Source: Mycobacterium noviomagense
GTDB lineage: Bacteria; Actinomycetota; Actinomycetes; Mycobacteriales; Mycobacteriaceae
Reading direction: 5' to 3'
Assembly: GCF_010731635.1 (NCBI RefSeq)
Contig: NZ_AP022583.1
Location: forward strand, 1,860,001 to 1,924,000
DNA length: 64,000 nucleotides
Positions within the stretch are counted from its first letter, which is position 1, and each line of letters begins with the position of its first letter. The translations under genes were made by a program, and so were the position numbers. Positions 1 through 8,532 of this stretch are shown one piece after another. Under the pieces are notes generated by a model. The model saw only the letters and a program-made list of their open reading frames with translations, did not search any database and was not told the DNA's origin.

Positions 1-580
1 CGGTGAGGCATGACGCGCGCCGGCTTGGGTCGCTGAGCGGGCCGTAGTCAGGGCGGCTCTGGAGCAGTCCGAGGATTTCGGGAGCCGACAGCGGAATGGT
101 TGCCGGTGGGCGCGACACCGTGATGTGCTCGGCGGTGCTCGGCGCGCTGGGTGTGGGCGGGGGACTGTGCAGCAGGGCCACGGTGCCAACACCGATCGCG
201 GCGAAGGCTGCGGAGACGCCGGCTGCGGCGGCTACTTTCCGAGTCGGACGGCTGTGTGGTCGCAGGGCATGGGCGGCGCCGGGCGGGCGCGCCGGGTCAG
301 TCGCGGACCGCAGCGCCGCCGTGATGCGGGCGACGACAGGCGGGGGAGTGTCGGGCGCCGATTGTGAGTCGGCGCCTAGCGTGGCGAGATCGCGGCGGAC
401 GTGGTTGAGGGCGCGAAGCGCCTCTTGAGCGGCCGGATCGGCCCGGATTTGGTTTCGCACTCGCGCCGCCTCGTCGTCGTCGAGCAGACCGGCTTGCAGA
501 TCGGCGAGTTGCTCCACTGTCAGAGGCGGATCGGCGGCCTCGTCGCCGTCCTGCGCGGGATCGTTGTCAGCGTCAGCCAT
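1..580 (-). CDS. rsmA: Anti-sigma-M factor RsmA (partial, C-terminus off the left edge)
   Basis: The reading frame starts at ATG 578-580 on the minus strand (MADADNDPAQDGDEAADPPL) and stays open to base 1, giving about 193 residues without a stop. The N-terminal half is acidic and helical with the short pattern LADLQAGLLDDDEAARV, typical of the sigma-binding zone of actinobacterial anti-sigma factors. A single membrane segment follows near residue 115-135 (KVAAAAGVSAAFAAIGVGTV), so the rest should lie outside the cytoplasm. It sits 98 bp downstream of sigM on the same strand, the sigM-rsmA arrangement known in Mtb. The expected role is to hold SigM inactive at the membrane. The assignment rests on context and topology. 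Confidence 0.88.
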   Translation of the reverse strand, partial: MADADNDPAQDGDEAADPPLTVEQLADLQAGLLDDDEAARVRNQIRADPAAQEALRALNHVRRDLATLGADSQSAPDTPPPVVARITAALRSATDPARPPGAAHALRPHSRPTRKVAAAAGVSAAFAAIGVGTVALLHSPPPTPSAPSTAEHITVSRPPATIPLSAPEILGLLQSRPDYGPLSDPSRRASCLT

Positions 581-678
581 CCGCCCCAGTGTCCGTTATG
601 CACAGGCTGGCCGCTATGCACACGCCGGAAGACGAGACATCAGCCGCGGGACAACGAGCCGGGCAGGCGACGTGGGCG

Positions 679-1275
679 CTAGCGCGCCAGGCGGCGAACG
701 GAATCGGACGCGGGCTCGGCGGCGAGGTCGGTCGCGAGGTAACCGAGCAGCGCGGCCAGGCGGGCCCGCGCGCGGGCACATCGGCTTTTCACAGTCCCTT
801 CGGCGACACCGAGCATGCGGGCGGTGTCGGCGATGGAGTACCCCTGCATGTCGACCGCCACCACTGCAGCCCGCTGTTCGACCGGCAGTCGCATCAGCGC
901 CCGCTGAACCGCGATCGCCGTTTCCACCTGGGCCGTCCGGTCCGGCACCGGATGGACGTCGTCGAGTGGAGCCGTTGGATGAGCCTTGCTGCGGCGCAGC
1001 CGATCCAGGCAGGCATTGACCACGATGCGGTACAGCCAGCTGCTGACTGCGGCGTCGTGCCGGAAGGAACCCGCACCGCGATGCGCCGAAAGCATCGCGT
1101 CCTGCAGCGCGTCCTCGGCATCCTCCTGAGTGCGGCTGGTCAACCGGGCAAGTCGGTGCAGCTGGCGGTGATGACGACCGAACAGCTCTGCGAACGCATG
1201 GCGGTCGCCGGCAACATGAGCGGCCAGCAGTTCGGCGTCGCTGCGTTGCTGCCGAACCTGCCCTCCCAAACCCAC
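679..1275 (-). CDS. sigM: ECF RNA polymerase sigma factor SigM
   Basis: 198 residues, the usual size of a group IV (ECF) sigma factor. Region 2 covers about residues 15-95 (AFAELFGRHHRQLHRLARL, then DAEDALQDAMLSAHRG) and region 4 about 125-180, with the helix-turn-helix DTARMLGVAEGTVKSRCARA. The start is GTG 1275: in frame upstream there is a TGA and no ATG or GTG before it. It lies 69 bp downstream of murJ and just upstream of rsmA on the same strand, so it is probably co-transcribed from mutT4. In Mtb SigM controls late-stage surface and ESX-related genes. Sequence and context agree strongly with SigM. Confidence 0.95.
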   Translation of the reverse strand: MGLGGQVRQQRSDAELLAAHVAGDRHAFAELFGRHHRQLHRLARLTSRTQEDAEDALQDAMLSAHRGAGSFRHDAAVSSWLYRIVVNACLDRLRRSKAHPTAPLDDVHPVPDRTAQVETAIAVQRALMRLPVEQRAAVVAVDMQGYSIADTARMLGVAEGTVKSRCARARARLAALLGYLATDLAAEPASDSVRRLAR

Positions 1276-1344
1276 GGCCGGACAGTAACCAATCGCCGGG
1301 TGCGCAGCACTTCACCCCGAACAGGGCTGCGTGACGGGCAGAAC

Positions 1345-4300
1345 CTACGACGCGGCCTGCACGGTGATCTCGGAGATTTCGGCACGGTTTTTACCGCCGG
1401 TGCTTCCCAACGTCGAGATCCATACCAGCAGGTTGGACGTCGGCGACGCCGCCTTGACCGGGATGCTGTTGTGACCGGGTTGCAACGCCGTCGGCGGCGT
1501 CAGCACCGCAGTGTCATCCAGCTTCGCTGGTGTCGGGCTCGGCGACGAACGAATCTGAACCTTGGTGCCGGTGCTGGCGGTGTCGATGGTGACGTTGCCA
1601 ACCACCGTGGGTGTCGGCAGCTGCAGCATCAACCCCACACCGCTCTTGAAGCTCGGGAACGGGACGGCGTCGGTGTAGGTGTCGGTGGTCCAGGCTGTAG
1701 CCGGGTTACCGTCGATCGCCAAGCCGGCCTGGCCGGGGGAGTCCGGGTCACCCCCTGGGGAGAAGACGGTGGCCTTCACCGGTTTGACCGTGCTGCCCGC
1801 GGCAGCCGGAGCGCCTGCCGCAGTGCCGCTCGACGACGGCGCATTCAACCCCAGCCGGTCTTTGTCGAGGCCACCGCCGAGGTCGCCGAACATCCGGCCC
1901 AGCACGGACGCCAGCAGCAAAAGCACCACCGCAATGACCGCGACGCCGGCGCCGATGCTGGCCATCACAATGCGACGGTGCCGGGCGGCGGCTTCGTCGG
2001 AGCCGGACAGCGATGGGCCCAGAGGGCTGGAAACGCCGCGCGACGGCACCGGTTCCTTGATCGGACTCAGTAGGTCGGTGCGGTCGGCCACCGCCGTCGC
2101 CTGCTGAAGTAGGTTCAAAAGCGTTGACGCGCTGCGTATCCCACCGTTCTCTTGAACGGCATGGACAGCGGCCGCGGAGATCTGGAACGGAATATCGGGG
2201 TCGATGGCGCTGGGGTCGACGGGCCGACCAAGTGAGTCCCGGTCGGCGGGGGCCAGACCGCTGCGCACCCCGGATTCCGGCAGCGGCCACCGGTTGACCA
2301 GCAAGGCATACAGCGCAGCGCCGATTCCGCGGATGTCGTCTTCGGGGGTGGCGTCGGGCATGGTTGCTGGAAATGCCAGCACCACGTCACCGGAAATGCT
2401 GACTCGGACCCGGCTGGGGTGGTCGATGGACAGCGCGACGCCGGCGTGGTGAGCGGCCTCAGCGGCCGCAGCCAGCGACTGCATCGCGCGAGCGGCGCCG
2501 ACCGATGACGGAGAGGTGTCGGCGACTTCCTGCAGGGAGCCGCCGCGGACCCACTCCGCGACGACCAAACCGCCATTGCCGGTGCGGATGACGTCGAGGA
2601 CTCTGGCGATGCCGGGCCTGTCGATCCGGCTGAGACGCATTGTGCGGGAAAGGATTTCTTGTAACTGATTTTCCGGCAACGCGCCGTCGGGGTCGACGAA
2701 GGTCAGTGCGACCTGCCGATTCAACGCCGTGTCCAGCGCCTGCCAGAACTGCAGCGGAGGCGCTCCGCCATGGAAGACCAGCAGACGGTAGCGACCGTCG
2801 GCGATCCGGGCGCCCGGTACCAGGTGGACGTCATCTTGCCGCGACGACGGTTCGGGGGTCGGTTCCCGTGGGGCGTCGAACGCAAGCGGCTCCTGCGGCG
2901 TATTGCGGGATGCATCGCGGGCGATGTCACCGTTGGATCGATGTGCAGCTTTCGGCGCGGACCCCGCGTCGACGTTGTAGTCAGCCGGAATATCGGGTTG
3001 GAAGTCGTCGGCCACCGGGGACGATGCTGGCCGGTGAGGAGCCGACCGATCGGGCCCCGGCGGCGAGGCGGGCGGGCGAGGACCGGGCCCATCGGATCCG
3101 GGTCGCCGCACCGGCTCGACATCAGGCGCCGAACCGGACGAGGCGCGCTCGGCTGGACGGTCGGTCACCTCTGGTCCTTTCCGTCTGCCCTCTCCAGCTA
3201 TGTGTTCGGGAGGCCCCCGCCGGATCAGTTCCTGGACCGGAAACCCCCCCGGCGTGAACGAATTCCTTGGATCAGCGTACGTGACCGGACTGTGGTGACG
3301 CGGGTGATCGGAGAGCGGGCCGGCGGCCCTGGCGGGCACATGCCCGCGGCCGATGCGGCGCAGCACGGCATCCAGCGCCGCCTGTGCCTCGGGCACCCGG
3401 GCGCGGACCATGACCGCGGCAATGATCGGCAGCATGAGCACCGCCAAAGCCAATAGCCGCAGCAGCGAGCCGGCGCCACCGCCCTGCGTGGTCAGCGCAC
3501 CAAGGCCCAGGAGCCAATCCGCGACGTGAGCGATGAGGCCGGCCAGCAACGACGCCGCGACCGTCACCAGAATGGTCCGCACCTCGTCGACGCCGACAAG
3601 GTGACCCCCGAGCGGCCGCAGCGCCCGGCGCAGTAGGTAGTAGCCGACGATCGCACCAGCCAGAAACCCGAGCCCGTTGGCCAACCCCAAGTAGCCGGCC
3701 ACCAACTCCCGGTTGTCGGTCATGTGCGGCGCCAACAGCGACGCGATGACCTTGACGGTGGTGATCACCACGATGATCACGATCGGTGTCCAGGGCTGCT
3801 CGCGCGCGTAGAACACCCGCAGCTGCAACAGCACCAGGGCGTAGGGGATCAAGGTGAACGCCGACAGCGCGATCGCCGCACCGAGATGGGTCGCGTCGAC
3901 ATTGCCGAAACGACCGTAGGCGAACAGCGCGCTACCGATCGCGGGACCGGCCACCGTCATGAACGCCACCGTCGGGATCAGGGTGATCATCGTCAGCCGG
4001 GTCGCCAGCGACAGGTCGGCGAGCACCGCCGGAATGTCGTCGGCGGCGGCGTTGCGGCTCAGCCGTGGCATCACCACGGTCAGTACGGTGACGCCGATCA
4101 TCCCGAACGGCAGCATCAGCACCAGCCAGGTGTAGTTGTAGATCGCCGGACCGGAGGCTGCGGCCGTGCTGGCGATCTGGTTGCCGATCACCAGACCCAG
4201 CTGGCTGATCAGCACGTAGAGCACCATCGCGGCGGCCATCGCGCCGAAGCGTTTGAGCCGGTCGTCGATGCCCCACAGCGGGCGCAGGCTGATGCGCTGG

Positions 4301-5073
4301 CGCCGGATCGACACCAGCAGCACCGCAGTCTGGGCGAACACCCCCAACGTGGTGCCGATGCCCAGCACCAACAGCTTGGCGTTACCCATGCGGACCGGGT
4401 CGACCGACAGCTGGCCGGGTACCGCGAGGTAGACACCGAGGGTGGCGATCGCGACGACGTTGTTGACGACGGGCGCCCAGGCCGGCGGCCCGAAGACGTT
4501 GCGGGTGTTCAGGATTGCCATGAACACCGACGACAAGCCGTAGAAGATGACCTGCGGCAGCAGCAGATAGGCAAACGCTGTGGTCAACGGTTCGTTGACG
4601 CGCGGGTCGTGTCCCAGCATCAGTCGCACCAGCAGCGGGGCGGCGGCCACCGACAGTGCGGTGGTCACCAGCAGCAGGGTGGTGGCGAGGGTGACCAGCC
4701 GACGCACGAACGCTGCGCCGCGGTCGGGGTCGTCCTGCTCGGCGCGGGCCAGCACCGGCACGAAGATCGCGGTGAAGGTTGCTTCCAGCACCAAAGCGGC
4801 CACCAGGTTGGGCAGCTGATTCGCGACCGAGAAGGCGCTGGACAGTGCCGCGCCGAGAATCGCGGCCAACAGCACGATCCGCGCGAAGCCGGTGAGCCGG
4901 CTGATCAACGTGGCGAATGCCATTCCCCAGGACCGCGACACCAGCGCGGCATCGGAAAGCTCCTGGCGCCCCTGGGGTGCCACCCCGGAGGGGGGCCGCA
5001 CCACGCCTGGCGGGACGGGCCGCCTTGGCGGTGGCTGGGCCGGTGGCGGCACGCGCTGACCGGCGAAATTCAT
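1345..5073 (-). CDS. murJ: MurJ lipid II flippase with C-terminal pseudokinase and extracytoplasmic domain
   Basis: 1242 residues, homologous to Mtb MviN (Rv3910). Residues about 50-575 form the multi-span MurJ/MviN core that moves lipid II across the membrane for peptidoglycan synthesis (GMAFATLISRLTGFARIVLL near the start). A proline- and charge-rich cytoplasmic linker follows. Residues about 750-940 resemble a Ser/Thr kinase, but the VAIK lysine is absent (RQVALTFVDPDG) and there is no HRD motif (HHAGVALSIDHPSRVRVS), so it is a pseudokinase. A single membrane segment lies near 1033-1058, then a beta-rich domain resembling discoidin-type sugar binding (about 1100-1242). In Mtb PknB phosphorylates the pseudokinase, which then recruits FhaA. 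The start overlaps the upstream stop by 4 bp, implying translational coupling. Confidence 0.95.
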   Translation of the reverse strand: MNFAGQRVPPPAQPPPRRPVPPGVVRPPSGVAPQGRQELSDAALVSRSWGMAFATLISRLTGFARIVLLAAILGAALSSAFSVANQLPNLVAALVLEATFTAIFVPVLARAEQDDPDRGAAFVRRLVTLATTLLLVTTALSVAAAPLLVRLMLGHDPRVNEPLTTAFAYLLLPQVIFYGLSSVFMAILNTRNVFGPPAWAPVVNNVVAIATLGVYLAVPGQLSVDPVRMGNAKLLVLGIGTTLGVFAQTAVLLVSIRRQRISLRPLWGIDDRLKRFGAMAAAMVLYVLISQLGLVIGNQIASTAAASGPAIYNYTWLVLMLPFGMIGVTVLTVVMPRLSRNAAADDIPAVLADLSLATRLTMITLIPTVAFMTVAGPAIGSALFAYGRFGNVDATHLGAAIALSAFTLIPYALVLLQLRVFYAREQPWTPIVIIVVITTVKVIASLLAPHMTDNRELVAGYLGLANGLGFLAGAIVGYYLLRRALRPLGGHLVGVDEVRTILVTVAASLLAGLIAHVADWLLGLGALTTQGGGAGSLLRLLALAVLMLPIIAAVMVRARVPEAQAALDAVLRRIGRGHVPARAAGPLSDHPRHHSPVTYADPRNSFTPGGFPVQELIRRGPPEHIAGEGRRKGPEVTDRPAERASSGSAPDVEPVRRPGSDGPGPRPPASPPGPDRSAPHRPASSPVADDFQPDIPADYNVDAGSAPKAAHRSNGDIARDASRNTPQEPLAFDAPREPTPEPSSRQDDVHLVPGARIADGRYRLLVFHGGAPPLQFWQALDTALNRQVALTFVDPDGALPENQLQEILSRTMRLSRIDRPGIARVLDVIRTGNGGLVVAEWVRGGSLQEVADTSPSSVGAARAMQSLAAAAEAAHHAGVALSIDHPSRVRVSISGDVVLAFPATMPDATPEDDIRGIGAALYALLVNRWPLPESGVRSGLAPADRDSLGRPVDPSAIDPDIPFQISAAAVHAVQENGGIRSASTLLNLLQQATAVADRTDLLSPIKEPVPSRGVSSPLGPSLSGSDEAAARHRRIVMASIGAGVAVIAVVLLLLASVLGRMFGDLGGGLDKDRLGLNAPSSSGTAAGAPAAAGSTVKPVKATVFSPGGDPDSPGQAGLAIDGNPATAWTTDTYTDAVPFPSFKSGVGLMLQLPTPTVVGNVTIDTASTGTKVQIRSSPSPTPAKLDDTAVLTPPTALQPGHNSIPVKAASPTSNLLVWISTLGSTGGKNRAEISEITVQAAS

Positions 5074-7481
5074 ACCCTGTGCTCTTCGTCCACGCGCTCC
5101 GCCGCATCGTCGTCGGCGTACCGCGCATCATCGGGGTCCGGGCGGTCGAGGTCGGCGGGGTCCGGCTGGCCACGGAAACGGTGCCATAACCGCCGTCCCG
5201 CCAGCGCCACGAGAACGGCGGCGGCCGTCAGCGTGATCGCGAACAGCACCTTGCCGTACGCGTTGGAGTGCACCGACAACCGCACCGGCTCGCCTAGCGC
5301 CAGCCCGTCCGGCGTGCGCAGCGACACGTCGACGGCGACGCGCTGGGTGAAGTTCACTTCGATGGGCACCCGCACCGGTAGGTAGCCGGGCGGCAGCTCG
5401 ATCTCGCCGATGTCGGTCACCGACATCCCCGGTGGGGCGTCGACCTGCAGGCGAACCCGGATCGGGACACCCAAGCCGTTGTGCAACGCCAAGGGCAGCG
5501 GACTGTGTTCGGTAGCCAGGGTGTACGAGCCGCCCGGGTTGACGATCGTCACCGCGCCGAACAGGTCGTCGATCGCGTGGCCGAGAATGTCCAGCCGCTG
5601 GTGGGCCAGCCCGTTACGGGTGTCGGGGCGCTCGATCTGGCTCACCGCGCGCAGCATGTCTTCGCGAAGCGGGGCGGTGTAGGCGGGGCCGGTCAACCCG
5701 GTTCGGGCGTCGGTGGTCAGCGCCGCGGTCAAGCCCCACACCCGCGCCACCTCGCCGGCGATCTCAGTGGTGACCTGGTCGTCGAACCGGCCGTGGGCCC
5801 CGGTGTCGCTGTTGATCGGCACCGGCGTCGCGGCGACACCCTGGGCGTCGGCGATCACCGCCGGCAATGGCCGGGGAACCGCCAGACCCGAACGGATCGA
5901 GGTGGCGAGCGTGCTGAGAACGGCTTGGGCGTCGTTGGCAGCGAGGTTCCAGGCCGCCGGTGGCATCAGGATCTGGACGCGGGGCGCCGCGGCGGGTTGC
6001 AGGCTTCGCCACAGCATCGACGCCAGTGCGTCCTGGCGGCGCGCAGTGTCGGAGTCGTGGCGCAACCGTACTGCCAGTGCGCTGCCCAGGTAGGTCGGCG
6101 CGATGGGGTCGGTGCCTGCGGCGGCCAACGCCGCGCCGACGGCCGGGTCGAACGGCGTGATGACGACGTGCGGGGCCACTCGCCGTGGCTCAACGTTCAC
6201 AACGGCACCGGCGTCCTGCTCGGAGAGGTCGGCGGCCGCGACCGCCACCGCGTTGCCGCTGCTGTCGAGCAGATCGGCGGTGCGGCGGGTCAGCGGGCCG
6301 TCCGACATCAAGGTGGCGCCCCGAACGGAGCTCACGCCGAGTATCTGGTCGACGATGTCAGCGGCCTTACTGGTCGCGGCAGCGCTCACTCCCGGATCGG
6401 CGACGCGCTGCACGGCGTCGAGATCGGCGTGGGCATATGGAGTCGGGGCCACACACATCCGGTGCGCCAGTGCACGCAGCCGGTTGAGCCAGCTCACGGC
6501 GGCGGCCTGGCCGGTGCCGGGATGGATAGGCGTCCCGGGCTGTTGTGCGCTGCTGTCGGCGGAGTTGGAGACGACGTAACCGGCGGTCATCGCGTTGACG
6601 GTGACAAGCAGGTCCGGGTCTACGGCCAAACACAGCGAGCGCCCGACCGCACCGTCGGGGTCGACATCGCGGCTGGTGGCGAACTCGACCGAGGACAGCA
6701 GAACGTCGAGGCGCCCGCCAGTGGCCAGCGAGGTCGCGAGCTCGTCGTCCATCAGCCGCACCGGGAAGGTGCCGCCGGGCACCCCCGGAGCCAGGCGGGG
6801 ACGGTCGGCCAGCGGCCAGAGCATGGTGATCTGTACGGGCTTCGACGTATCGGGCGCAACTACGGAGCTCAGTGAGTCGGTGGAGGTCTTGGTCGGCTCG
6901 GGTGGTACCCCCACAACCGGCAGCAGGAATCGGGCGTTGTCCAGCCGGGCCGGCGCGCCATAGTCGGGGGTGCCGTTGACGTTGATCAGCAGTGGGTAGA
7001 CGCCGGGCTGATCGATGGCCAGCGAGGGCTTGGTCAACGACCGCAGCGGAGCCGCCAGGGTGAACCCGCTCTTCTGTCCGCGCTGCAATTCCGTTGCGAC
7101 CGTAAGGAAATCGGCGGCCGGCTGGTATTGGTCGGTGCCGCCGTCGAGGCTAGTGCGCAAGGCCGCCGAGGAGGTGACCGCCGGAGCGTGCTCGAGGCGG
7201 ACCATCACGTCGCGAACCGGGCGGTCGCCGACGTTGGTGACGATTCCCTTGACGGTGACGACCGGGTCGCTGGTGGTGGTGATGACGTCGGGGGTCACCT
7301 GGTCGACGCGAATTTGGACGAACGCGGTCGTGCCGGGTTCGCCCGCGGCGGCGCGCGGCGCGGCGGTGGGCACGATGAGCAGGGCGAGTATGCCGGCCAC
7401 TACGGCGAGGCACGAGGCAGCCGCCCGCGAAAGCCGCGGCTGGGTCAAAGCGCCGCTCCTCCTCATCGCTACGCTCTGCAT
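5070..7481 (-). CDS. Rv3909-like secreted or membrane-anchored protein (DUF6049 family)
   Basis: 803 residues. A signal or anchor helix near residues 18-45 (ASCLAVVAGILALLIVPTAA) precedes a long extracytoplasmic region, and a second membrane helix lies near 744-762 (LFAITLTAAAVLVALAGRR) before a short acidic cytoplasmic tail. The protein therefore spans the membrane twice with a periplasmic body of about 700 residues. It sits between mutT4 (14 bp upstream) and murJ (4-bp overlap), and this order is conserved around murJ in mycobacteria, which suggests a role near the flippase in cell-wall synthesis. That role is inferred from position only. An alternative start lies five codons in (MRRSGALTQP). 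I see no catalytic motif. Confidence 0.9.
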   Translation of the reverse strand: MQSVAMRRSGALTQPRLSRAAASCLAVVAGILALLIVPTAAPRAAAGEPGTTAFVQIRVDQVTPDVITTTSDPVVTVKGIVTNVGDRPVRDVMVRLEHAPAVTSSAALRTSLDGGTDQYQPAADFLTVATELQRGQKSGFTLAAPLRSLTKPSLAIDQPGVYPLLINVNGTPDYGAPARLDNARFLLPVVGVPPEPTKTSTDSLSSVVAPDTSKPVQITMLWPLADRPRLAPGVPGGTFPVRLMDDELATSLATGGRLDVLLSSVEFATSRDVDPDGAVGRSLCLAVDPDLLVTVNAMTAGYVVSNSADSSAQQPGTPIHPGTGQAAAVSWLNRLRALAHRMCVAPTPYAHADLDAVQRVADPGVSAAATSKAADIVDQILGVSSVRGATLMSDGPLTRRTADLLDSSGNAVAVAAADLSEQDAGAVVNVEPRRVAPHVVITPFDPAVGAALAAAGTDPIAPTYLGSALAVRLRHDSDTARRQDALASMLWRSLQPAAAPRVQILMPPAAWNLAANDAQAVLSTLATSIRSGLAVPRPLPAVIADAQGVAATPVPINSDTGAHGRFDDQVTTEIAGEVARVWGLTAALTTDARTGLTGPAYTAPLREDMLRAVSQIERPDTRNGLAHQRLDILGHAIDDLFGAVTIVNPGGSYTLATEHSPLPLALHNGLGVPIRVRLQVDAPPGMSVTDIGEIELPPGYLPVRVPIEVNFTQRVAVDVSLRTPDGLALGEPVRLSVHSNAYGKVLFAITLTAAAVLVALAGRRLWHRFRGQPDPADLDRPDPDDARYADDDAAERVDEEHRV

Positions 7482-7494
7482 CGTCGCCGGCGGG

Positions 7495-8253
7495 TCACGG
7501 CCCTGGACCGCGACCGTTCTTCCGGCCCGGTGTGGGTTCGTCGGACCGACGCCGGTGGGCGTGCGAATGCGTCTGGGGCCGCCGTCGCGGCGAGCTCGGC
7601 GGCAGGGGCGGCAATGCCTCCGGACCGTCCGTTTGCAGCTTGTCGATCAGTTCGTCGGCCACCTCGGCCAGGCGGCGTTCGTCGGCGTAGGCCAGCTTCG
7701 ACGGCAGTTCGCGTATCGGCACCCACGCCACCTCGGCGACTTCGACGTCGTCGTCAGATAGCTCGCCGCCGGAGAACCGCATCAAATAGTGGTGGACCGT
7801 CTTGTGCACCCGCCGCCCGTCGGTGACGAACCAGTAGTCGATGCTGCCCAGCGCGGCGAGCACACTGCCGCGGACGCCGGTCTCTTCGGCGACCTCGCGC
7901 ATAGCCGTCTGCTCAGCCGTTTCGCCGACTTCAATGTGCCCTTTGGGCAGCGACCACAGCATCCGCCCGCGCCGATCGATACGACCGATCAAGGCCGCGA
8001 CCTGTTCTTCGCGCGGCTTGTCGATCCCGTCGATCACCAATCCGCCGGCGGAGGTTTCGTGCACCGTGCGCAGCCGCTCGGGTCCGCGACGCAACGCGCG
8101 GGAGCGCGACGATTTCGCTGAACCGGCATCTGACGCCGCGGTAGCGCCGCCGGTCGCCTGATTGGCTGAGCGGTGTTCGGACGAACCGGCCGCGCGCCGA
8201 CCGCGACGCCTGCCCCGGCGTCGACGAGCTTTGCCTTGTTCGTCGTCCGACAC
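7495..8253 (-). CDS. mutT4: NUDIX hydrolase MutT4
   Basis: 252 residues from GTG 8253 ([20 protein letters not shown]). The Nudix box is clear: GHIEVGE near residue 115, then REVAEETG, which binds Mg2+ and cleaves nucleoside-diphosphate-linked substrates. The Arg-rich N-terminal extension and a proline-rich C-terminus ([13 protein letters not shown]) match the Mtb Rv3908 protein as I remember it. A longer open frame reaches 8439, but it would run through the 56-bp tandem repeat, so the GTG is preferred. It is the first gene of the mutT4 to rsmA series and diverges from pcnA. The physiological substrate is not shown by the sequence. Confidence 0.93.
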   Translation of the reverse strand: MSDDEQGKARRRRGRRRGRRAAGSSEHRSANQATGGATAASDAGSAKSSRSRALRRGPERLRTVHETSAGGLVIDGIDKPREEQVAALIGRIDRRGRMLWSLPKGHIEVGETAEQTAMREVAEETGVRGSVLAALGSIDYWFVTDGRRVHKTVHHYLMRFSGGELSDDDVEVAEVAWVPIRELPSKLAYADERRLAEVADELIDKLQTDGPEALPPLPPSSPRRRPQTHSHAHRRRSDEPTPGRKNGRGPGP

Positions 8254-8329
8254 CCAAGCGATAGTAGCTGGCGCAGTTGCGCGTTCCCGGGCCACTCGCC
8301 GGTAGCCGGGTGCGCGATCGCCACTTCGC

Positions 8330-8497
8330 GGCCTGCGTCGTCGCACGACTGGGTCTGATGGTCGCGCTCCTCCTCGGCCGCAAGCGGCCTGCGTCGTCGC
8401 ACGACTGGGTCTGATGGTCGCGCTCCTCCTCGGCCGCAAGCGGCCTGGGTCGTCGCACGACTGTGCTCGATTGTCCGGCTCCTCCTCCGGCCGCGTA
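8330..8497. repeat. 56-bp tandem repeat, two identical copies plus a diverged third
   Basis: Copies lie at 8330-8385 and 8386-8441 (identical as read), followed by a diverged copy from 8442 to about 8497. Each unit runs from ggcctgcgtcgtcgcacgac to cggccgcaagc and contains tgggtctgatggtcgcgctc. The array fills the gap between divergent mutT4 and pcnA, so it overlies their promoters. It is a VNTR-like mycobacterial intergenic repeat and I cannot name its family. Confidence 0.9.
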
Positions 8498-8532
8498 CGG
8501 CCGGCATCGTCACCGGACTACGCTCATCGAAC

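Noticed and set aside
589-2073. Long plus-strand open frame opposite sigM and murJ
   Set aside because: It is rich in Arg, His and Gly with no domain features, has the composition of an antisense frame in GC-rich DNA, and is overlapped completely by well-supported genes.
3724-6875. Large plus-strand open frames (553 and 464 residues) opposite murJ and the Rv3909-like gene
   Set aside because: Gln/His/Arg-rich shadow translations of conserved minus-strand genes.
8254-8439. N-terminal extension of mutT4 into the tandem repeat
   Set aside because: The added residues merely translate the 56-bp repeat; the GTG at 8253 gives the family length and N-terminus.
8330-8497. Possible CRISPR array
   Set aside because: The units are directly adjacent with no spacers, and there are no cas genes.
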